Origin: Eutreptiella sp. 'Long Island Sound 2002'
Taxonomy: Eukaryota > Euglenozoa > Euglenophyceae > Eutreptiales > Eutreptiaceae
Direction: 5' to 3'
DNA length: 64,000 nucleotides
Assembly (NCBI GenBank): GCA_964036045.1
Contig: OZ038382.1
Span: forward strand, 2,254,612-2,318,611
The notes below the pieces were generated by a model that was not told the origin of the DNA, made no database searches, and saw only the letters and a list, made by a program, of their open reading frames with translations. Below, piece after piece: positions 44,256-56,354 of the stretch (position 1 is its first letter; every line of letters starts with the position of its first letter). The translations under genes and the position numbers were made by a program.

Positions 44256-45315
44256 TTTGCTGGGTCACTGCGCTGAGCAGAGCAAAGGGCCGGCGCCGCA
44301 CCACCTTGGGGGGGGGGGAGGGGGTACCCTGCAGGCACGCCCGGGTCCACGACTACGGTCGCGCCTTGCCCGAACATCCCTCCGGGGTGGCCGTGCCCCT
44401 GGGTCCCTTGCCCGGCCGCGCCGGGCCGGGCCCGACGCTGGGGGGGGGGGGGGGGGGACGTCCTTGCGTCCCCCGGGGTCCGGGCGTGGCTCTCCGCCCC
44501 CCGTCCCCCGCGCCCGTACCGCGCGCGCCGCCGCCCACTGCGTCCGGTCCTGCCCCTCCCCGTGCGCGCCGCGGGCCTCGCTGCTCCTTGGCCGGCACCG
44601 GCGGCCTTGCCCCCCCCCGTCGCCCCGTCTCTGCCCTGGGGGGGGGGGGGGGGGGGCGCCCAGCCGGGCCGCCCCGGGGAGGGGAGGGGGGGGGGCGCCC
44701 AGCCGGGCCGCCCCGGGGAGGGGAGGGGGGGGGGGCTGGCGGCCTCCCGCCCCGCGGCCGGGCCGCGCCCTAGGCGCGGCCGTCCCGTACTCCGCGTCAC
44801 CCATCCGCACCCCCGCCCTCTTCCTGCCCCCCGTCGCCCGCGTTGGTCGCTGCCCCCACGTCGCTGGTCCTCAGAGGCACTGGCAGAGGCACAGGCAGGC
44901 AGCAGAGCGGGCACAAGTCGTTGCATTCGCTTCGTGTCGCTTGCTGTCTGCGGCGCCGTGTGTGGGCGCCGCCGTCCGCCCTTGGAGGAGGCGGACGGCG
45001 TTTCCTGGTGTGGGCCAGCCACGTGCTGTTGGGCCGCCCCTAGGGCTTGCCGGTCAGGGAGGGGAGTGCTGTGCTGGGGCCGGTGTGTCGCCACCCGGGG
45101 GGGCGAGGTCATGGCCCGCCGGAGGTGCGCCACCCTGTTGGTCCCGGCGGCTGGGTTGCTCTGGGGCCGTGCGCTGCACCTGAGATCCCAGCCCAGGGCG
45201 GGAGGGGTGCCCGGCCGCGGGCTAAGCCGGCGGCCCCCCCGCGGTGCCCTGCCTGGGCTCCCGGGGGGGGGCGGGGGGGCTGGGGCTAGGAGGTGGGAGA
45301 GCAGGGGGGCGGCGA
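44256..45315 (-). other. ORF2-ORF3 spacer, G/C-run rich
   Basis: About 1.06 kb between the ORF2 stop and the ORF3 start. It contains G runs up to about 20 and a short tandem duplication at 44657-44735 of a unit starting GCGCCCAGCCGGGCCGCC. A minus-strand frame from about 45133 is open but basic and low in complexity, so not accepted. Confidence 0.5.
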
Positions 45316-48300
45316 TTAGCTGAGCAGGTACTCGTCGTCCTCGTTTGCGCCGAGTTCCAGGCCCAGGTCGAGGTCGTCCGCCTCCTGCCCGGGCTCGTCG
45401 AGCGCCTCCGGCTGGTCTTGCGGGGGCGCGTCCTCCACGGGGAAGAAGGCTCCCAGGGCCTCGAGGAGGCCGGGCGGCGCTGCAACCGCTGGGAACGCCA
45501 GCAGGGGCCCCTCACCAAGCGGCTGGATGGTGCTGCCCGGGAATAGCGCCCGGCTGGTCGCTGGCGGGGCCAGGACCACCTCCGGGACGGCTCCCCGCAG
45601 GGACGGCAGGGCGCCGACGGTGAGGACCACGTCCGGGCACGCGCCGCGGTCTGCGGGGTCCAGCACGGACACGGGGACGGCGCGGCCCACCAGCTCCGGG
45701 CGCAGCCCCGCTACCGAGCACGCGGATTCGCCCATGGCGTGGCGCAGCAGGGTGCCCGCGTCTGCGAGGGACCACCGGGCGGGCGGCCTGAGCACCACCC
45801 ATGCCGCTACAGCCCGCAGGTAACCGGACGTCAGGGCGGCGCGCTCGCGGGCTGGCCATGGCTGCGGGGCCATCGCCCACAGGAGCCCAGACCACGTGAC
45901 CGCCACGTCCCAGGCTGCGCTCTCGGACTGAACGACCACGTCTTCGTCCCGCACCAGCCGCCAACGCGTGGTGCGGCCAGTCCGGTCGTAGACTGTGGCC
46001 CCAAGGGAATCGCGCCAGCACACGGCGTAGCCCCTGGTCTGCAACTGGGCGCACAGGGCCCTGAAGCCAGTCAGCGCCGCCGCTAGCACCACGGGGCAGG
46101 AGCGAACCATGTGATCCCCCCACCCTTTGCAGGGCTGCGAGCAATAAGCGCAGTGGAACTCTGCGCGCGCCGAGGTGTGGGTCGAGGGCGCCATGCGCAC
46201 CCAGGCCGCGAACCTGAGGCCCTCTGTGGGCACCGCCCCTTCGGTCAGGAGCTGGGCCCAGGCCTGCAGGGCCAGGTCGTCCCCAGGCGGGCCCCGGATG
46301 AAGGTGACGGACGGGGCCGCCAGCTGGATGTAAAGGCGGTCCATCTCGCGGGGGACCGCTGTCACCAGGCGGCGCGACGAGAACAGCTGGGCCGTCCCGT
46401 CCAGCGCGTCCGGCAGCGGGTATGTGCCTTCGCGCGCCATACCCAGGCCCCGCGCCGCCAGGTCATGGGCCTGCGCCTGGAGGTCGGAGAATAGGCCGGC
46501 CCACTGGGTGTTGTGCTGCGCGGGGATGTACAGGTCGGGGCGGCCGCGCCCAAGGGCCTCCGCGAAGGCGACCCGCACCCTGTCCACCCAGGGGGACTGG
46601 GAGGGGACGCCCCCGTCGCTGCCGAGGGTGGCGGAGGTGCAGTCTGCCCCGACGTATTGGACTGCCGCAGGGGCGACCCCCAGCGAAGCGGCGAGGCGCC
46701 ACGCCTCTAGCTTGCCGGCCCACTCTGCTGCCCAGGGGCTGGCGGCCCGCGTCAGGACGCCGGAGGCCGCAGTCGCCAGCACCCCGCGGGCGTCCGCCAC
46801 CAGCGCGCCCCAGCCCAGGGTGTCGCCGTCCGGCGTGGTCTCCATTGCACCATCCGCCACCAGGAGGACCCCTCCGGAACTGTACGACCGGCGCACCTGG
46901 GTGTCCACGGCCGCGGGCTGCGCCGCGGCGGCAGGCAGGACGCACACCTCCAGGCTGACCTCGGCCATTGTGTGGAACAGGCGTTCCTGGTCCGGACCGT
47001 CCAGGCCCTGCCAGCAGTCCGGGCGGCTGAGGGCCCGGACATTTTCGCGGACGAGCACGCTGCGCGAGTCCATGGCCCTGAGGTACCCCTGAACGTGCCC
47101 GAGCCGCATCCGGCTGTACAAGTGGGGGAAGCCGAAGCCCCCGCTGGGTACCGGCATCCACAGGAGGGCCCTGGGGCACCCACAGTGCCCTGGTCAGGAC
47201 CCTTTCCACCGCTCGCTGGGTTCGGCGCACGCGTGTCGGGCATGGCGGCATCGCGTCGTAGATGTAGTCCAGGGCCGAGACGACGTACGCGAGGACGATG
47301 CGGAGGACAAGCACGTAGGCCGGGCGCGGGCGGTAGAGCGCGCGCCCGGCCTTCGCCAGGCTGGCCTCCGCCTTGGTGACCTGCGGGGCCGGGTACTCGC
47401 CCATCACCAGGGGTATGCCGGTGAGCATGAAGCCCCCGGACTGCAGCCGGAGCGGGCCCAGGGTCGTGGGCAGGGTGCCCGAGGCGTAGTGCAGCCGGCG
47501 GTGGCGCAGGACCAGGCGGTACACCTTCAGCTTCCCGACCTGCACTGAGCCGCAGGCTGCCGCGCACGTGACCGCGCAGATGCCCATCAGCCAGGCCAGG
47601 CCCCACCCCGAGAGGGCGAAGTGGCGGCGGTTGTCGCTGAAGGCGACCTCCGGGAGGAAGCCGTGGGGGGCCGCGGGCTGCCGCGGGACGTAGGACGCCG
47701 GGTCCGGCGCCCCGGGTCGCCCGTCCTCGGGGTAGAGCCCCTCGCGGACCGCGTGGCGGAGGTACTCCGTCCGCTTCTCCGAGACCTTGGAGAAGTACCC
47801 CACACCCTGGCTATCGCCCTGGGCTCCGCCGTGGCTCAGCTTGTACGGGCCCGCCAGCCCGTATGGGGAGGCCACCCATACGGCGAGCCCGTCGTAGAAG
47901 CGTTGGAGCCAGGGCGACAGAGATTCCTCCGGGGCCTCGTGATCCCACGCCCCCGCCGCCTCCCGGTCGAGGTTGCAGAAGGCATTCGCTTCATCCCAGT
48001 CATCCGACCAGATTTCCCCGTGCTTGATGGCCCAGTAGGTCAGCAGCCAGCGGCAGGCCAGGGCCACCGTCTGGCCGGACAGTTGCCGCCGGTAGGCGAA
48101 GTGCTCCGGGGGGACGGCCCGCCTGAGTTCGCGGCGGGTGACCCTGCGATCCTGCACGACGCCCGTCTCTAGCCTCCGGAAGGTAGGGCTCCAGCATGAC
48201 CGGCCTGCTGTTGCGCACCAGCCACGCCGGGAGTTTCTTGGCTAGGCAGAGGTGGAGCACCGCTGACAGCAGCCGGCCGGGGGTTCCAGACGCGAGGTCC

Positions 48301-50656
48301 TCCACGATACCCACCAGCACCCGCAGGCCGAAGCCCGGCAGCGCGGATACCAGGGGCCGCGGCAGTTCGTCGAGGGACGTGGCCGGGGAGCCTTTCCGGA
48401 CAGCCAGCTCCATGTCGTGGTACATCGGCGGGGCCCCCGCGACCGGCGGCTCTGGAGGCCGGGGCAGCGCCGCGCGCATGCGCGAGACGAAGTCCGGGTC
48501 GTCCGCGGGGTCGTCCGGGCGCACGGGGGCCTGGAGGCGCGAGAGGTCCAGCGGGAGGCCCGCGTGACCGCAGTGCAGCTCCTGTGCCTGGCGGAGCAGT
48601 TCCGCCTGGAAGGCCTCCGGCGTCTCCGGGAACCGGACACCGTCCGGGCCGACCTCGGTGAGGAGGCGAAACTTGGCCGGCCGGAGCCGCAGCGTCCGCC
48701 CCGTCTGGGACGTCAGGGTTACTCCTTCCAGCTTGGCCTGCTCTACGCGCAGGAGTGCCCCGTACGCCGCGTCTTGGCGCTCCTGCCACCAAGCCTGGAC
48801 GGCGTCCGCTGTCGCAGACCCCGAGCCGGCGTCCAGCTCCTAGGCCGCCCGTAGGACGTCGCGGTCTGGGGGGCGCCAGGAATCTTTCTGGGAGGGTACC
48901 AGGCCATCCAGGGCGGCCCACACCGCCTGGACCATCCCGTCCAGGGTCAGGCCAGCGTGGGCCGACCACCACAGGGCCAGCGAGGCCGCCGCTGCTGCTG
49001 GAGCTTGCTGCTCCGGCCGAAGCTGGGACCAGCGGAAGCGGCGGCAGGACGGGTCCGCCGCCGCGAAGACACGGTCTGCGAACTCCAGGTCGCACTGCAC
49101 CATCCGGTGGGTGCTGAGGCCGGGGAGCAGGACTTTGTCGGCCCCCACGCACGGGGTTTCCGGGCCCACAAGGACCCGCTCCAGCTCGCGCTCAGAGGGG
49201 CGCCCCGCCAGCCAGACCACGTTCGTCGGGTCGCCCCGCCGGTACGGGGCCCGGAACCCGGCCAGCGGGCCTTTCGGGCCCAGGGCCTTGGAGAGCCACC
49301 CCCCTCCTCGGGGGCCTTGGGCCTTGTTGAGGTCGCCGGCCACGACTCTGACACTGGCCCCCGCCATGTGTAGGAAGGCGGAGGCACCACTGACGACGGC
49401 TCGCCGACGAGCTGCCGGCAGGGCTGGGGGCAGGTGCAGGTTGACCGCTGCCAACACCGCGCCCCAGGCCGGCTCGATGCGCACACTGAGGCTGTGCTCC
49501 TGGGCGTGCTCGCGAACCTGGGACCCATTCAGGAGGCGGGCGTGGACCAGGGTGACCAGCCCTCCCCCGGGGAAGAGGGGCCCCACGCACACTCGGTACG
49601 GCAGGCCGGCCAACCACGCGGCGGCGAACTGAGTGCCCGCCTCCTGCAGGTGGGCGATGTCGGGCCCCGCACAGGCCAGGTATGCGATGAGGCGTGGGAC
49701 TTTCCGGGGGTCTGACCCGAGGCCGCCGCAGTTGGTCGTGACCACACGGAGGCGGCCCATGTCTGGGGGGCTGCGCTGCAGGTGTTCCAGAGGGTCGTGC
49801 GGCAGGCGGAGCACGTACGAGGCATACTCGTCCGGAGGGCCCGGTGCCGGGGGTGGCGGCTCGCAGCGGGAACCCTGCAGCCGGCCCACTGGTAGCGCCC
49901 CGGGGTGAGCGACATCATCGAGCGCCACAACGGCCCGCGACGCCATTTCCACGGTGACCGGAGTGGCCGAGTCAAGGCGGGTGCGGAACAGGGCCGGCCG
50001 CGGGGCCCCCGGGGGGGGGGGGCCGAGGCCTCGCACACCCCGGCCGCTCGAAGCCTCCCGCAGCTGGAGCATTGCAGACCCATGGCGTACGGGGGATGCG
50101 GGGGGCCCCGGGGATCGGCACCAGGGCGCAGGCGGCCGTGGTCCCCGGCGTCATAGTGCCACCCCTCTGAGCTGTCGAGCAGGGGGCCCGAGTCGGTTGG
50201 GCGCCAGGCGCACAGGACCACACCCGCCACGACGAGCGGGTAGGAGGGGGCGCTGGTACTGAGTCGGTGCAGGGAGCGGCCCAGTACTTGCACGCAGGGC
50301 CGGAGGACGCTGAGCAGGGCGTGGAGGACCGGGGGGGCGAGGCCGAGGGCGCCGGCGGGCCGCAGGCGGGCCAGGGCAAGGTCGCCAAACGCCTGGCACC
50401 ATTCGCGGCGCTGGTCCCCCGCAGCGGGGAGGAGGAGCGCCTCCTGGGAGCCGCACGCTGGGCAGCCCGCAGGCTCACCCGCTGCCGGGCGTCGGTACCA
50501 CGCGCCACAGTGGAGGCAGACTGGGTCCTGCCCGTCCCGGCCCCGCTCCTGCTGCCCGGGGTCGGCAGGTGCGGGGGGGGCATCCCGGATGAGGTTGTTG
50601 AGGACGCTGGCTAGGGCGCGCACCTGGGGTGGGGTGGGGTCGGGCAGCAGGGCCAT
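45316..50656 (-). pseudogene. retrotransposon ORF2: zinc ribbon, APE endonuclease, RT, RNase H, CCHC
   Basis: ATG at 50656; stop TAA at 45316. N-terminal zinc ribbon C47-x2-C50-x14-C65-x2-C68. APE endonuclease: TTNCGG (Asn near 49733), HLQE (49650), VNLHL, AGDLN (near 49330) and STHRMV, where the usual SDH is STH. RT: NSRPVMLEPYL, motif A DEANAF (Asp at 47995), motif B GGAQGDSQG, motif C FSDN at 47630-47641, where YADD would be expected. The thumb leads to GGFGFPHL. RNase H: D, E, D, H, D all present (VADG, AAEW, GADC, AQHN, AHDL). CCHC: C-x2-C-x9-H-x4-C. The frame changes near 50015 (G run), 48187 and 47155, and has an in-frame TAG at 48840. It would copy element RNA at a nicked target. Confidence 0.85.
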
Positions 50657-50713
50657 TACCAGGCCCCTGAGCGGGCCCGGGCTGCGGACCCCCCGGGGGA
50701 GGTGGAGGGGGAG

Positions 50714-53267
50714 TCAGTACCCCCCCGTCCGGCCTCCTGGCGCCCCGGGCGCCTGGGTCGCCGCCCCCTGGGGATGCCACGCCGTCGGCGCTGTCAGGAG
50801 CATGGTGGGGTGCACGGCAGGCTGCGGTGCTGGAGACCAGGACGGCGCCTGGGAGGAGCCCTGGGGCGGGAGGGCGGGCGGTGGTGGGAACGCCGCGGGC
50901 GGCGGCGACAGGACCATCGGGGCCGTCTGCGGCCGGCCCGGCGGGGGCAGCTGCGGGGGCGGCTGCACCCGTGCCTTCTTCTTGGGGGGCTGGCCCTGCT
51001 CGGGCGGGGGGGAGAAGAGGGTGCCGTCGGCCCGGTGCGGCCGCAGCGTCACCGACACGTACCCTGCTGCCGTCATGACCGGCATCAGGGCGCGGGTCTG
51101 GTCCCCCGCGAACGCCCGCCACACAGCCTCAAAGCAGGGGACGTACTCGTACCCCCGCTGGAGGCTGAGCAGCGGGATCTGCCGGGCGGACCCCAGGTGG
51201 GCTCGCAGGGCGTCCCCCATACGCGTCTCGGGGGGGGGGGGGCTGGGCCGCGCCCGTCGCTTGCCAGGGAGACGTGGCGACCGGGGCCTGGGGCTGGAGC
51301 GCCCACGGGGCCGGCGGGGGTGTGTGGGCTGGGGTAGCCGGCGGAGCCCATGGGGCCGGGGCCGGGCCCGTCGGCCAGGGCATCGGGAACGGCGCCAGGT
51401 GTGGTGTGTGGCCGGGCGGGTACTGGGACGTAGGCGGGGCTGCTGGCTGGGGAGCTACCGCCGCGGCGGCAGGCCCCGGTACCCGCGCTGAGGCCTCCAG
51501 GGGCCAAGCTGGGCAGGGGATCACCGAGGGGGTGGTCGCTGCACCCGGCACGTGCTGGGTGGCCGCTCGGGCCCATGCAGGCAGCGACGACACGCCCCCT
51601 TGGTCCTTGACCGCCGCCTCGATCGCCTGCAGGTCCTCCGGGCGGGCGGCGGTCGCCACGGCCCCCACCAGGGCCGCCCAGAAGGTGCCCCGATCGGCAG
51701 TCTGCAGGAGGGCCGTGCGGATGTCGGGTGGGACTTCAGCCGAGCACGCGATGGCCGTGGCGACCGCTGCAAAGGGCGTAGTGTCGGGGAGGGCCGCCAC
51801 GGACTGCCACAGCCGCTCTGCGCATCGCTGGCGGGTCTCGTCCGCCAGGGTGAGAAAGTCACCGGCTTCCAGGTACAGGACCCAGTCGGCTAGCGCCGCG
51901 GCGACTGTCGGGCCCTCCGCCCCCCAGCGAGCCGCATTGGCGATGAGGACGTTCGCGACCTGGTCGCCCGTTTGGGCGGCGCGGAGGGCCGACAGGATGC
52001 CAAGGGCTGAGGAGAAGGCCGCCATGCGGAGGTACAGGTCGTCCTTCGCGGTGGGCAGGCGGGCGGGAGCTATCAGCCTGGACGCCTCGGCCGCCCGCTG
52101 CGTGGCACGGTGGACCACTGCGTGGCCCTCATAGGGGGACCGGGCGTGCGCAGGGTGGGCCGGTTGGGGGTGGGGGGAATACAGGGGGGCCGGCTGGTGT
52201 GCCGCTGGGGAGTAGTGCGACAAGGGCGGTGGGCGGCCTGGAGCCGCCGGCGCTGGTGCCGCTCCGATGGGCACCGCTTGGGGGCAGTGGAGTGGCAGAT
52301 GGGGGAGGAACGGCGCCTGGCCCGGGCTGAGGCCCCCTGCCGCGGTGGACGGATCAGGCTGGCGGCGGATGCTATCCGCGATAGCCGTTGCATCACGGAC
52401 GGGGGCAAACAGGGGGCCCCCCGGCGAGGGGCCTAGCGGCGGGCCCAGGTCCCGAGGCGGCCCGGCTGCCGACTGGGAGCCCGGGGCTGGCGCTGCTGCC
52501 TGGACGTCCAGGGGCGCCTAAGGCGGCTTGGCGACCGCCCCGGGTAGCTCGGGCGGCGCGGTGCCCGCTTGCGCTGCGGGGGGCGCTCCCGGCTGGGGTG
52601 GCTCAGGGAGCGCCGGGCTAGCCTTCATCAGGCGTAGGGAGCCGGAGATCAGGCCCGTCAGGTGCGGCGGGTCCACGGGGCAGTCGACGGGGTAACCGTT
52701 GGCGTCTCGGACCCCTGCCCAGACCGGTTCCTGGGAGCTCCTGGCGGCCCATGAGGCCGTCAGGGCGACCCAGAGCCACAGCCAGTGTAGGGCTACCGGG
52801 GGGCCCGCGGGGCTGACAGTCTGGTTGAGGAGGCGCCTGAGGTGGTAGGGGTCGCGGTTCAGTTTGTCCCTGCACCGCTGCTGCGAGGTGCCCCACCGGA
52901 TATGGCCCAGGACCGATCCCGCAAATTGGAGCTCATGGTCGCCCCCCCTGGGGAGGATCTCCTGGCAGTACCAGTCCACCACGTCCGGCACCGACATCCA
53001 GAGGACTTCGGGCCACCGCGACGCCAGCAGCGCCCGCTCGGCCCTGGTCACCTTGTCCGTGAGGATGGAGAGCTGCATGCCTAGCGTGCGGGCGAGCGCG
53101 TCCGTGAGGGGCACCCCCACGACCTCGGTTGCCGTGGGCCAGTGCTGAATCGTGGCCAGGAGAGCCCCCTCCACGAGGGCCACACGGTCCACGCGGCCCA
53201 CTTGCTGCGGGTGGGCCTCGAGGTGGAGCCGCTGCTCAGCCAGGGATAGGGAGCGGAATTCTTCCAT
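50714..53267 (-). pseudogene. retrotransposon ORF1 (gag-like)
   Basis: Start chosen at the ATG at 53267 in a strong context (CACCATGG). The N-terminal 230 residues are helix-rich with Trp and Leu repeats and no known motif. A Pro/Ala-rich middle follows, then a compact C-terminal segment (MGDALRAHLGSARQIPLLSL, GYEYVPCFEAVWRAFAGD) and a Pro-rich tail. The stop TGA at 50714 lies 58 nt before the ORF2 ATG in the same frame. One TAG (52518-52520) interrupts an otherwise open frame of some 700 codons, and a frame change occurs at the G run at 51228-51241. No CCHC knuckle or RRM is seen, so the RNA-binding role is assumed from position only. Confidence 0.65.
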
Positions 53268-53369
53268 GGTGCCTGCGACGCAGAGATCCAAGCCGGGCGC
53301 CGCGCCCCGCACCCTAACGCTCCCGAGAAACCGGTCTCCCCCCGCTGGGCAGGGCTGGTTGTACACCCC

Positions 53370-53900
53370 GGTCGCGGCTGGTGTGCGCGCGCCGGGGCGG
53401 GAGGGAGGACACTAGACGGGCGAGGCGCCCCGGCTATGGCTGGTCCGCGCACACCGGGGCGGGGGAGGAGCCACCCTGTGGCGGAGGCGCCCCAGCCGAT
53501 GTCGCACCGGGGCGAAGCGGAAGTCACCGTGCCGGCGGCGTGCCCCGGCCGTGGCTGGTGCGCTCACGCCAGAGCGGGGGAGGAGTCACCTGTTTGCGGA
53601 ACCGTCCCGGCCGATGCCTGTCTGCGCTCGCCGGGGCGGGGGGGGGGGGGGGGGCCGGCAGGCTGCACGCCCCGGTCGTGGCCGGTGCGCGCACGCCGGG
53701 GCGGGAGGGTGGACACCTGACCGGCTCGGTGCCCCAGCCGCGGCCGGCTCACTCGCTCCGGGCCTGGGCGGGGGGGGGGGGGGGTGGAGACGTCCCGGCT
53801 GACGCCACACCGCGCCAGCCTGGGCGGGGGGGGGGGGGGACACCCCGGTCGCGGCTGGTGCGCGCACGCCGGGGAGGAGGGAGGACACTCGACCGACAGG
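53370..53900 (-). repeat. ~60-bp tandem repeats in retrotransposon 5' region
   Basis: About nine units centred on GTGCGCGCACGCCGGGGCGGG variants (seen near 53385, 53448, 53560, 53622, 53685 and 53860). The unit is 58-65 bp; several units are extended by G runs. It lies directly upstream of the ORF1 start. Confidence 0.75.
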
Positions 53901-53930
53901 GGGGTACCCTGCAACGGGAACCCCCCGCTG

Positions 53931-54690
53931 TAGCGCCTTGGGCTGGGTGTTCCGGTCTGCTGACCTGACTAACGCCCTGCCCCCTTGTGGGCAGACCTAC
54001 GGGGGGTGCCCTCTGCCCCTGCCTGCAGGAGGTTGTGGCCCGCAGCAGCGCGGCTCGCCGGGTGGGGGGATTCGGGGTCCCGCCCACCCGGCGGCCGCTG
54101 CCGGGGCCTCCCCTGCGGCGCTCCCTGCTTCGGGCTCCCCTCGTCGTAGCGCCCTGGGCTGGGTTTTCCGGTCTGTTGACCGTACTAACGCCCCGCCCCC
54201 TTGTGGGCTGACCTACGGGGGGTGCCCTCTGCCCCTTGCACGCTGGGGGGTTCACGGTCCACTGCTGTGCGGCCCGCCAGGTGGGGGGGGGGGGGGGGCC
54301 TGGGCCCCGCCCCTCTGGCGGCCGTTGCTGAGTTCTGCCCCGCCGCGCACCTTGCATCGGGCACCCCCTTCTGCAGCGCCCTGGGCTGGGTTTTCTGGTC
54401 TGCTGACCGTACTAACGCCCCGCCCCCTTGTGGGCAGTCCTACGGGGGTGCCCTCTTCCCCCGCCCGCAGGGGGTTGTGGCCCGCAGCAACGCGGCTCGC
54501 CGGGTGGGGGGGACCCGGGGTCCCGCCCCCCTGGCGGCCGTTGCTGGGGCCTCCCCCGCGGCGCTCCCTGCATCGGACACCCCTCGTCGTAGCGCCCTGG
54601 GCTGGGTTTTCCGGTCTGCCGACCGTACTAACGCCCCGCCCCCTTGTGGGCTGGCCTACAGGTGCCCTCTGCTCCCTCCTGCACCCGAGG
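53931..54690 (-). repeat. four 215-228-bp monomers, likely 5' UTR/promoter repeats
   Basis: The phrase AGCGCCCTGGGCTGGGTTTT and the downstream CTAACGCCCC, CCCCTTGTGGGC and CTACGGG recur, starting near 53931, 54147, 54375 and 54590. Mouse L1 elements carry promoter monomers of comparable size in this position; a promoter role here is by analogy. Confidence 0.75.
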
Positions 54691-54699
54691 AGCAGCAGG

Positions 54700-55683
54700 C
54701 GTGGTAGGCAGGCACTACCGGAGGTCATAACTCCGGGGTAGCAGTAGCAGGGACTCCACGTGAGTCCTCTTAACCAGAACAACCCTAAATCCCGCCGGGG
54801 CTTAACTCCCAAACGTTACGGAATTTAGGGCCCCCTTGGGCCTTTTAAGCCCGCGGAGTGTACTGAGGCGTGGCTGCCAGCACTTAAAGTCTGGCCTGCC
54901 ATACCCATCGCTGGGCTCGCCTCAGCACGGCCGGTCGGGTCCGGCTCTGGGGGTGGCGCACTGAACTGGCCTTGGGGGAGGCCACTTACCCGTTAAGCAT
55001 TAGTTACGGCAGTAAGCACTATTTATTATGTTAGTTACTCAGCGCAATGTTTACCCCGCCGACATGCCCCATCCGGTGGTGCGCTCACCATTGGGGCTGC
55101 CGTTGGGGGGTCCGGGGCTGTTACCCGTTCCCCCGGCCCTGCCTGGTTGTTGGCCGGGGGTTTACATTATACAAATACTGAGGTTCATTGCTTATACACT
55201 TACATTACTTGATACATACACATCGCATAGGGCTGGCTGCCGACCGCACCCACTGGTGGGCCAGCGGGTGGCGGTGCTGCTGCGACAATGTTCCTGCTGC
55301 AGGTTCACCCACAGCAACCTTGTTACACTCTTGCTTCCTCCAGCAACAGACATCGCTCAATTCCATGACAGGCCACTGATGTGCACCAGTGCCAATCAGC
55401 TGGAGCACCTGAGGGCTTTATCTTCCTGCCATCAGTAGCACGCTGGGCGGTGTGCATAACTGGCAGGCTCATATTCTGCGCATTGACGTGCACACACCAG
55501 GCATTCCCTGTTCATGACATGGCGTTTGTTGTATGTCCGTGGGTAGTGAGTGGGAGCTCCCGTGTGTGTGGTACGCGTGTGGCTCGCTCTCACCACGTGC
55601 CCCAAGGCCGCCACCGCGAGGCCCACACCCTGTGACGCCCTCCGGGCGGGTGTGTACCTCCGGGCCCTGCCGTTGGGTGTGCG
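54700..55683. other. 5' end of element and flank, no gene
   Basis: 54700-55170 may still be retrotransposon 5' UTR (compositional continuity). AT content rises after 55160. No frame with protein character was seen and the element boundary is not sharp. Confidence 0.4.
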
Positions 55684-55883
55684 NNNNNNNNNNNNNNNNN
55701 NNNNNNNNNNNNNNNNNNNNNNNNNNNNNNNNNNNNNNNNNNNNNNNNNNNNNNNNNNNNNNNNNNNNNNNNNNNNNNNNNNNNNNNNNNNNNNNNNNNN
55801 NNNNNNNNNNNNNNNNNNNNNNNNNNNNNNNNNNNNNNNNNNNNNNNNNNNNNNNNNNNNNNNNNNNNNNNNNNNNNNNNNNN
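55684..55883. other. assembly gap (200 N)
   Basis: Exactly 200 Ns, a scaffold-join placeholder rather than measured sequence. It cuts the CD36 exon immediately to its right. Confidence 1.
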
Positions 55884-56354
55884 CCTTGATTCCTGATAGG
55901 CCACTTTGGAATTGCCATGAGAGAAAGCGATGCCTGTCTTTTGGGAGCGCTTCCGAAAGCAATAGGGCCCCACCTCCGCAACCCGCGGTCTTTCTCGGCT
56001 CAACAGGACCGCCTCTTTGTTTGTCAGGTTGAAAATGAAGTAGCAGCGCTTGGTTGGGACGTACCACACGTCATCCACATCCACGAAGTCCCCCACCCAT
56101 AAGTCGTACCCCGGCTCGCTGTCGGTGGGGATGTGGGTCGCAGACTTCATGGCGGCGTCGAACATATCCCCCAGGACGCAGTAGAGAAGAACCCCGACCG
56201 CCATGCACGTGATGCCCAGGATTTCGACGCACATGAACCCAAAGAGGCCCAGCCTCACTCTGCTCTTCGATTCCACCCTCGTATTGATCTTGGGCACAGC
56301 TTTCTGATGGGGGGGGGGCACATTGATCGGTTGGGCAGCCCCCTGGCACCGCAT
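55884..56354 (-). CDS. CD36/LIMP-2 family scavenger receptor, N-terminal exon (partial)
   Basis: Class B scavenger receptors are two-pass membrane proteins that bind lipids or lipoproteins. The exon encodes a basic cytoplasmic start (RVESKSRVRLG), a transmembrane helix (LFGFMCVEILGITCMAVGVL), and the beginning of the ectodomain: VWYVPTKRCYFIFNLTNKEA, RPRVAEVGPYCFRKRSQKTG and VAYQES, matching the family's F..tN..e...g..P...E.GPY.(Y/F)re pattern. An ATG at 56354 gives a 17-residue lead. Alternatively a C-rich acceptor (CCCCATCAG|AAA) places the exon start at 56303. The sequence runs into the N gap. Downstream exon candidates on the same strand lie at 42.4, 40.0, 37.8 and 33.8 kb. Confidence 0.75.

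Larger units (their letters stand above)
42844..55170 (-). mobile_element. large non-LTR (LINE-like) retrotransposon, three ORFs
   Basis: Read on the minus strand: a 5' region with two tandem-repeat blocks (to about 53370), ORF1 (53267-50714), ORF2 (50656-45316; zinc ribbon, APE endonuclease, RT, RNase H, CCHC), then ORF3 (from 44255). The left limit is set where the host repeat copy 2 breaks off. The right limit is approximate, and no target-site duplication or poly(A) tail was found. GC is far above the flanks. Frame changes near 51235, 50015, 48187 and 47155 and two in-frame TAG codons mean this copy is probably inactive, though the first two lie at G runs and may be sequencing errors. RT order and RNase H/CCHC tail place it with RNase H-bearing LINEs; the clade is unknown. 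Confidence 0.8.

Noticed and set aside
42876-44276. 466-codon plus-strand frame opposite ORF3
   Set aside because: Gly/Arg-rich antisense shadow of a GC-rich coding region. The minus strand carries the folded-looking protein and matches the orientation of ORF1 and ORF2.
44239-45183. 314-codon plus-strand frame
   Set aside because: Low-complexity Pro/Gly/Arg over G and C runs; no stops because of composition.
54700-55683. Target-site duplication or second flank of the host repeat at the LINE 5' end
   Set aside because: I looked for GAAGGGCA or the continuation of the host repeat and did not find it.
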